DNA of 64,000 nt from Acanthaster planci (taxonomy: Eukaryota; Echinodermata; Asteroidea; Valvatida; Acanthasteridae), in NCBI RefSeq assembly GCF_001949145.1, contig NW_019091442.1, forward strand, positions 854,661 to 918,660. Direction: 5' to 3'. The notes below the pieces were generated by a model. It saw only the letters and a program-made list of their open reading frames with translations. It made no database searches and was not told where the DNA came from. Made by a program: the position numbers and the translations under genes. This document shows, piece by piece, positions 57,067 to 64,000 of this stretch; the first letter of the stretch is position 1, and each line of letters starts with the position of its first letter.

Positions 57067-60000
57067 CTAAAGAACAAACCAGAAATAGGCCCTATATCGC
57101 GAAGTCTTGAAAAATATAAAGCTAACAACTGACGTCCTAAAGGCTAGGGGCTTAATTCAAAGTGTCTAGTCGAAATGTATGTTTTGTCTGTTCACTGATT
57201 GGCACTTCTCCACAGCCACACAATTTGCAGCGCAAGTGTCTTTTATAGGAACACAGAGCTATGACAAGGTATCTGGGCTGCAAGTTGAACCCTTGACATC
57301 CGCATGACTGCATTATTGTTGTATCTCATCGGTGACCCGTGTTTATACCAGTTAGTGCCTTTTCGTCAAGGTGACTTTGATTGCTCAATATTGAGATAAA
57401 TGATTTCGCACCATCTGCTTGGTTGTCATTGTAAGTACAAAACAGCTGTTTCTTTTCTTTCTTTGACTCCTGCCTACTATCAGTGCTGTGATTGGTCGAA
57501 CTCAAAGCACGTGCCTTGTATCTGGAGGCCATTACATATGTGGTCTTTTGAAGCTCGGGTATTGTTTACCTGTACCTTTTGTACTAGTTGTGTGAACATG
57601 AGACTCCCGTTACGAATCTTACTCTGAAGCGAGTAGGGCTTTGACACGGAAAGCACTGCCAAGTTCACCATAGGACAGGGGGAGAAGGTCACCAAGAGGA
57701 CACGCAGTACAACCATACGCACATGATACTACGCCTTCGGGGATAATCGAGTGATGATAAAAAGACCTAGGCATCTCATTGTAAACGCAGCATCGTCAAG
57801 GGTGTTATAATTGATGTTATTAAAAGTGACCTAAAGGTTTGCAGGGAAGGGTGAGGGCGTGACCCCTTTTTAAGATGAATTTTTACGTGGAAACTGTATC
57901 CATTTATTTCTTTCTTTACAATGTTCTTTCTAGTAATAAGGTGTTTATGTTACTCTTGCATGAGAACTCACACTTTACCCCTTAGAATGATACCTCAAAG
58001 ATTCAGTCCTTTGTCCCAGTCTTAAATAAATAATGCCCACTACATGTCAACAATCCCTAGTGCAATCCTGCACCAAAACCAGCAAAGTTGATTATATGTA
58101 TCCTTGAGTTTTGTGTGTGTGTAGAAATCTTTGTATGTAATTTTAGTGTTTTCGTATTTACTGACATTTTAGGAGACCCTCTCGACAGTGATTGAGTTTG
58201 CTTTTAGGTTATCCTTCAGGGCTGTTATCAAATGTTGTGTAAGTCTGTTGTTTCTCTTGGTTTTGTACCCTGTGTCTGTTTTCCCTGGGAAATAATAAAT
58301 AAAATAAAATGAAACTGTAAATAAGTGCCTGAATTGGCAAATTTCTTACCCTTTTGTCTCCTACAATAAATTGCATTGGTCTTTGTCTGAGCGGGGAGCA
58401 AAGGCCGAGAGTAAGGGGCTTTTTAATTTGCTGTGCACCGATCTGACACGTATCCGATTATCAGCTTCTAAACTCTTATAGCTATGCAAACTTAAAGCAA
58501 AAATTTGCATGCAATCTTGAATTATTTGTACAGATGCGTATATCAAACGCTGAGCATATACATGTATAAACGATGGCGGGTACCCGCTGTACAAGTGGCA
58601 TTTTTCCCTGTCCATAAACAAAACGGAGATTTTGTTGCGTGTTCGACTTAGGAAATACAAATATTTAAAATTTGTGCAATGTAAAGAATAATTCCAAGAG
58701 GCGACGGATACCACATGAAGTTACTCGTAATACCTCATAAGCATTAAATGGATTCCCAATGCTAATAAACGATCGAAGAAAACAATACATGCAATTTGAA
58801 AGAAAGGCATGCATTGCTCCCTTGAAACGTCGTTTTTAGGAAAGAAGTTCTATTTGAAAACTTATTTTCAGCTCAAATACAGATATACAGCTTTTAGGAG
58901 AGTTTTCAGAAAGTGAGATCGAAAATTATACATATGCACATGTTCTGAAATGGTTTTGGTAATCTTAGATTCTCCATTTTATTTCCTCTATATTAAATTA
59001 AACTGTAGCATCAGTTGCATATGTACTTAATCTATTTGACAATGTGATGGTAATGCAAAATTTCGAACCAAAACAAGCCGTAGGCTTTTTAAAAATAAAA
59101 GGGGGACAACTATTAAATCTCCAAATGTACAGTGCATCAAAATTCACAATGAAACCATACACACGATTGTTGTTATTGATGTTTTTTCTTGCTTGCTTGT
59201 TGTTTCAAAGCAAGTGGAATTTCAATAATTCTTTTTTTTACATATGTGGTAGCATTATTTGTACACATGGTCGAAATCATCGGCACACGTCCACACAATG
59301 TATATTTCATGAGTCGGCTCAGACTTTGAGAAACGCACATCTAAACTTTCATATGAAGATGGCACTTAATTTTACGATGGGAATCAGTATTCATTGTCAA
59401 ACCGATCCAATCAAGTCGATTTGTGGAGCCAGTAGCGAGCAATCGTAAATATTATTCACTCGCAGTTTTTGTGTATTTACGATGCCCAGGGGATCAAACG
59501 GCCCAGGCTGACCCTTGCGGCCCAGATTCGATGAACCGGTTCTGCGAATTAACAGTTTTCTATTTCGCAGACTTGTGAGATTGAGTTATCTCTTCCATCT
59601 TCTTATTCCCTTGCAATCAGATGTATGATTCATATCCTTGTAAACACGTAAATTGAACTGAATTACTTCAACAGGACAAGTTTCTTTGTTGCATTGCATT
59701 CGCCTGCAGTGTGCCAACTCTCTAACTCTATTAATTAATTAATGTACAGTCGAACCTCTTTAATTGGTCATTCGAACTTGACAAAGTACATTATTATAAT
59801 AGGAACTTTGTATTATCAGGAATAAAAAATGAAAAACGATGAAAAAGGTTGGGACCTAACAGTCCCTTATTATGAGAAGAATCTTGTAGTAACACTTCTC
59901 TTATTAACAAGGTCTGACTGATTAGTTCAGTCCTTGAAAATGCGATTGGAACTTCCTGAATATACTCTATCATTAGACCTGCAAAGTCTTGGCATTCAAT

Positions 60001-61320
60001 TCTGTTTTTACTCAGACCCCCAAAAGCTTGAAACAAAGCAACAACCACAAAAATTATACCACGCTCGCTGCGACCACTACAAAAAACCACCACAACAAAA
60101 CTGAAGCCAAATCATCTCAAAGTAGTGGGGACATTTAGAGGGGGATTTCCATAGAGATTTAATTACATAGCTCTCACCAGGTATTAGCCTAAACTGCACG
60201 CAGAACCAATTAATAGCAGGTTAAATCGTTAAACTCGATGTGTCGTATTTCATATTCTTGCTTTGCCCAGATGGACTATATTTCACAATTATAATTGGCA
60301 TCGATCGCATGACAGCTCGATAAAGTAGGTTGGAACGTGTACACCTTGACCTTTTCGCCGTTTTCTTTTTGGAGGCGTGCAGAGGCGTGCGAGTCAATCA
60401 TTGAGCAACTTCATTAAAGGTGAAACAATACACATCCTGCGGTCTTTTCACCAAACTAGCCATCGAAGCAAATTATGGGAGATATTTACTTTGTCTTCTT
60501 ATATGTTAGATTATGAATAATTACTGATCATAAATGGGACCCTTTTTCAGCATTATGTGTACCCAGTGTACATTCATTATTCGATCCGTTTTTTTTAACG
60601 TATGAGAACATTTGGTTTATTGAAACTAAATCAATGACTGACGTGGGCTGCGTTTCCTATTTTCCAAGCAGTTGAATGACACGCAAACCCGATACGCCTG
60701 CACGACCTTGCATGCTAGGCCTTGAGCTGTTGGCAAGGCCTCCCGTGGATGAAACCACAGCAAGACTCAAGAATTGATCTGAAGAAAAAGCATCTAAAAA
60801 AAAAAAAAAAGCAGCCGACAACAGGCAAACAGTAATGGGACAGTTTTCCAACATGGTTCCTATGGCTTGGTTCGAACGTGTTACGTTGTTCCTATACACC
60901 TAGGATATAGGAGTACTTGAGAGTAACTTCAACAATAAAACGCAGCCTGTTCACAGCAGGGTAATACGACGTGCATGCGATGGATGCCGCAGTTTAGCAT
61001 GTATACATTACCTCTATCATGAATACTGATTTTATTGGCCCAGAATGATCACGTGACAGAGTGACAAAAAACGCTCACCATTAGGCCTAGACATCACAGC
61101 AGCCGGCCTTGTAATATATCACGCGCATGCACCCCGCATTTTTTAAAATGAGATTGTGCAACTTCGTTCCCATGGGCACGGACTTGTCTAATAGTGGCCC
61201 CCAGAAATTAAATTAAATAACTACAAACACACACACACACACTTTTGCAAACATGTACATTTAAACATAACAGAAATAACAAGAGTCAATACATAACCAG
61301 TAAAATCCGTTAATGAACGA
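57067..61320. other. Intergenic, no supported gene
   Basis: AT-rich DNA with retroposon-like tails: AATAAATAAAATAAAATG near 58295, and a poly-A run near 60796. tacagtcgaacctc at 59746 resembles the end of a pogo/Tigger-type element but the opposite end was not found. (CA)n lies near 61230. Confidence 0.45.
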
Positions 61321-61325
61321 TTCAT

Positions 61326-62230
61326 TTACAGGTAATTATTCAGTGAGTGATTTATATAGACTGCGAATATTTCTAACGGAAGATTAAGTGAATTCCATAA
61401 TTTAGGGCCTTCATGCCCATTGGCAGCAAGCTTAGTACGTAAAGAAACGTAGTGGTAGTCTGAACATTGTTTAGTAAATAGATGAATATTTACATCGCTT
61501 GCATTGAACACTGATCAGATAGATTTCGGGAGTTTGGAGTTACACGTATTAAGTTGACGTATGAACGTAGCTACTTGGAATAAATAAATAAATATCCCCA
61601 ATGTTCAACCCTTTGTATTTATGAAAAAAGAGGATCACCATGTTTATAAAACGTTGTTACATTAATTATTCGTAAAACCTTTTTTTAAATTTAAGTACTC
61701 TATATATTTACCAGGCCAGTTCCACATTGGCCATATGCAAGTATTTCATATGTTAAGTAGGGTAACACTAATGTGTTATACATGTATAAAGTTCTTAAAA
61801 ATCAGAGGGAAGAAAATATCTCAACTTACAAATCGTTCCAATGTTTCTTGATACAACATAACATATGCTGGTAATATGTGTTTTCCAGGAAAGGTTATCA
61901 TTGATATAAAGTCCCAAGAATTTAACACAGTTAGTCTGGCTGATTGTCAATAACAAATTAAATGTGCGTCTTTCTACAAACATCATAAAATTAGTTTTCT
62001 TTAAATTAGGAGTTAGTTTGTTTGCTTCGATCCAGTATGACACTTTGCAGAGTTCATACATTAGAGAGTGTATACGGATCTTTCGTGACTGTAAAACAGG
62101 TTGTAGTCATCGGCAATTAGGATGAACGCAAGTAAATAAGAGGAATTTTCAAGATAATTAATATAGGCCTATACACTAAATATGAGGGGTCCTAGTATGG
62201 ATCCCTGAAGTACGCCAAATGACATGTTCA
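61326..62230 (-). mobile_element. LINE (non-LTR retrotransposon) 3' fragment
   Basis: On the minus strand, GVLQGSILGPLIF (62216-62178; RT motif PQGSxLGPLLF) is followed by IADDYNLF (62117-62094, motif C with both aspartates). NKLTPNLKKTNFMMF, a conserved FLGLYINDNLSWKTHI (61800-62061) and the end HEGPKLWNSLNLPLEI (61511-61326) come after. This order is characteristic of the CR1/L2/Rex-like non-LTR group. Stops and a frame change between the parts mark it as dead. The 5' portion is missing or diverged beyond recognition. Confidence 0.85.
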
Positions 62231-62420
62231 ACCGACTAGCTGGTCTGTTCCAAAGATTCCCTAACAACTCCTGAAAACATCTTAGGTCGGGTGTCACCCA
62301 CGGATATAAATAGATCACGACACAACATGTCAAGTGTCACATGGAATGCCCTGGGTGCATCCTATGTTTAGGTATACATACAGGCCGTTAATGTTGGCGG
62401 TCACTTTGAAGAAAATGTAA

Positions 62421-62562
62421 GAAACTTAACAAAAATGCGTTGGCAACAAGCAAAAGAAAAAATATATCTCATTCTGCGTACAGACACAGGCGAAAATACC
62501 CGAACATCAACGATGCTATCTGAATGTGGAAGGGACAAGTTCGGAATGTTTCGGCTGTTTTC
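62421..62562 (+). repeat. Direct repeat, copy 1
   Basis: About 142 bases, more than 90% identical by eye to 63512-63654. They start gaaact-aacaaaaatgc, include acaggcgaaaat and end ttcggaatgtttcggctgttt. The copies are about 1.1 kb apart. Confidence 0.85.
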
Positions 62563-63160
62563 AGAAACTGGAGGAATTCCTCCGGTTTGGGTCACTTGGA
62601 CATTGGGTGCTACTGGACCCTTGATTGGACGAGAATGGTTGGGATCATTGGGTCTGGTATTCACTAGACTGGTTCCTGTCCCGTTCGTAGTCTCCAGACG
62701 TCTTATAGACGTCCTCCGAACGTAGGGACCATTAGCGGGTAACGTTGCTTCCGGGGGAATCCTGCCGTTTTATGTTAATGAGGCGGCATATAACACAGCT
62801 CACAATACAACAGTGTCACGTGTTCGCTCGGGGCCCAGCTCACTGTTCGGGCGCTGGGAATGGCTGATGGCTTTGCACTGTGATTGGCTACACTCTGAAC
62901 GACCTGTGGCCGCAAAGTTATCACTTCCTGTCAACAAAGTGTTATTTGGGTTGGTTCACCAATGGCACGAGCAAAGTGTCGGTTATATGATAAAAGCATG
63001 GCCTTGGAACAATCGCAGTGTGGTAAACGTCTCACTAAATATCAAGGATCACGTACCTTTTGGCGATATATTTCCAATCATTTGTTATCGTTAGCAATTT
63101 TGGATGAACAGATAAACTGTAGTGAGAATACTTTTCAGCAGTGAGGAAGGAAAAGAAAAA
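62563..63160. other. Sequence between the repeats, no supported gene
   Basis: Plus-strand frames here look like chance; no splice context was found. Confidence 0.4.
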
Positions 63161-63800
63161 TATCGAATTGATAACTGCCGCTCGTGTAACACACTGAGCG
63201 AGCTCGCGCCCCGCGCAGAGATTTAACCCACAATGCTCTGCGCGTGGTTAGCTGTGACCCCGTATGACGCATTTCCTCCACTAAAATCTGTGCAAGGCAA
63301 CCAGCCCTTCCCAGCGCAGGGCGCTGGGCGACTAGCGAAAGTCACGTGCTAAACCTTTGGAAGATTTTCTAGATGCACGGACCGTAGAGCAAGGACTTTT
63401 TCCTTGCTTCATGTATAAACAGAGTATGGATATTATGTAGGCCTATCTGGAAACGGAGGTTCGATTACCACAAAGCTGTTCGGGGCAAAAGTTAATGCCA
63501 GGAGAAACACTGAAACTAAACAAAAATGCATCGGCAACAAGCAAAAGAAAAAATATATCTCTCATTCTGCGCACAGACACAGGCGAAAATGTCCGAACAT
63601 CAACGATGCTATCTGAATGTGGAAGGGATGAGTTCGGAATGTTTCGGCTGTTTTTTTTTTAATCAAAGCTGGCATTGTGTCTTAACGATGCTCTCAAGGG
63701 CGATACTGTGTTCGGCTGTGACGCGCACGAAAGGGTGTATGTACATGTACATGTAAACATCATCTCTTTCAATAGAAACAGCAACTGCGCATGCGCATAG
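63160..63800. promoter_or_regulatory. CpG-rich promoter-like region
   Basis: A CG-dense stretch (gagcgagctcgcgccccgcg; cagcgcagggcgctgggcg) contains AACCCACAATGCTCTGCG (63225-63242), a close match to the ZNF143/Staf consensus. Further along is TGCGCATGCGCA (63786-63797), a perfect NRF1 palindrome. Both are typical of CpG promoters of housekeeping genes in deuterostomes. A transcript could start here and run off the right edge. No coding exon is visible. Confidence 0.4.
63512..63654 (+). repeat. Direct repeat, copy 2
   Basis: Second copy of 62421-62562. It ends in a longer T run than copy 1. Open frames over both are shadows of the repeat. Confidence 0.85.
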
Positions 63801-64000
63801 CTAAACCAACCACGACGGGACCCCAGAAGCCAGCTAGCTACTGGTCCCTATATGGGTCCAGTCCACTAATTCAAACCCCATTGAAAACAGTGTAAAATCA
63901 GCACCGTTCAGGGCCCAATAGCATGCACGCCAACATCCCTGAGATTTCTGAAACTCAAATGAAATTCTTGTCTAGTCACTTATCTTTCAATTTATTTTCA

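Noticed and set aside
59744-60100. Pogo/Tigger-like end tacagtcgaacctc
   Set aside because: Only one end was seen and the expected opposite end was not found; too weak to annotate as an element.
62401-63756. Plus-strand frames containing QQAKEKIYL near 62435 and 63526
   Set aside because: Both are shadows of the same 142-bp direct repeat, and frames differ beyond it.
1-64000. tRNA, rRNA, CRISPR arrays, prokaryotic operons or phage genes
   Set aside because: Scanned by eye for cloverleaf boxes, regularly spaced repeats and tightly packed gene blocks; none were found, and the gene structure is clearly metazoan.

Overview
This window is animal nuclear DNA. It has spliced genes with canonical GT/AG introns, long AT-rich non-coding stretches, decayed retrotransposons, microsatellites and an assembly gap (7310-7686). 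It contains the 3' end of a FANCI gene, a complete CYP26-type retinoic-acid hydroxylase gene, a DIRS-type tyrosine-recombinase retroelement and a Ty3/gypsy element. The words taggcctac and tacatgta recur constantly. Together these suggest a marine invertebrate deuterostome, most likely an echinoderm or hemichordate. The species is an inference, not something I can read from the sequence.

Layout. About 1.5-5.2 kb (+): remnant of a DIRS-like retrotransposon (reverse transcriptase, RNase H end, tyrosine recombinase) with about 1.5-2 kb of foreign DNA inside it, including a 284-bp imperfect palindrome. 6.4-17.1 kb (+): the last four coding exons of FANCI; the 5' part lies outside the window. One FANCI intron holds the gap, inside a TTAA-flanked terminal-inverted-repeat element; another holds an array of diverged ~140-bp repeats. 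18.9-20.4 kb and 34.1-36.4 kb: two direct, diverged copies of one segment carrying exon-like pieces on the minus strand. 25.6-26.3 kb (+): a possible 3'-terminal exon of an unrecognised gene. 29.4-33.5 kb (-): a broken Ty3/gypsy element with integrase, a C2H2 zinc-finger tail, and no reverse transcriptase. 41.25-49.48 kb (-): a complete five-exon CYP26 gene (508 codons) with a DR5 retinoic acid response element 264 bp upstream of its ATG. 61.3-62.2 kb (-): 3' part of a LINE. 63.16-63.8 kb: a CpG-rich, promoter-like region with ZNF143-like and NRF1-like sites.

The two recognisable host genes work in unrelated processes. FANCI acts in interstrand-crosslink repair with FANCD2, and CYP26 clears retinoic acid under retinoic-acid feedback. 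Nothing suggests they work together. I found no tRNA, rRNA, CRISPR array or prokaryotic operon. I also found no convincing new multi-gene system. The points most worth a second look are the CYP26 gene (its response element and an altered I-helix motif), the zinc-finger extension of the gypsy element, and the duplicated 18.9/34.1-kb segment.
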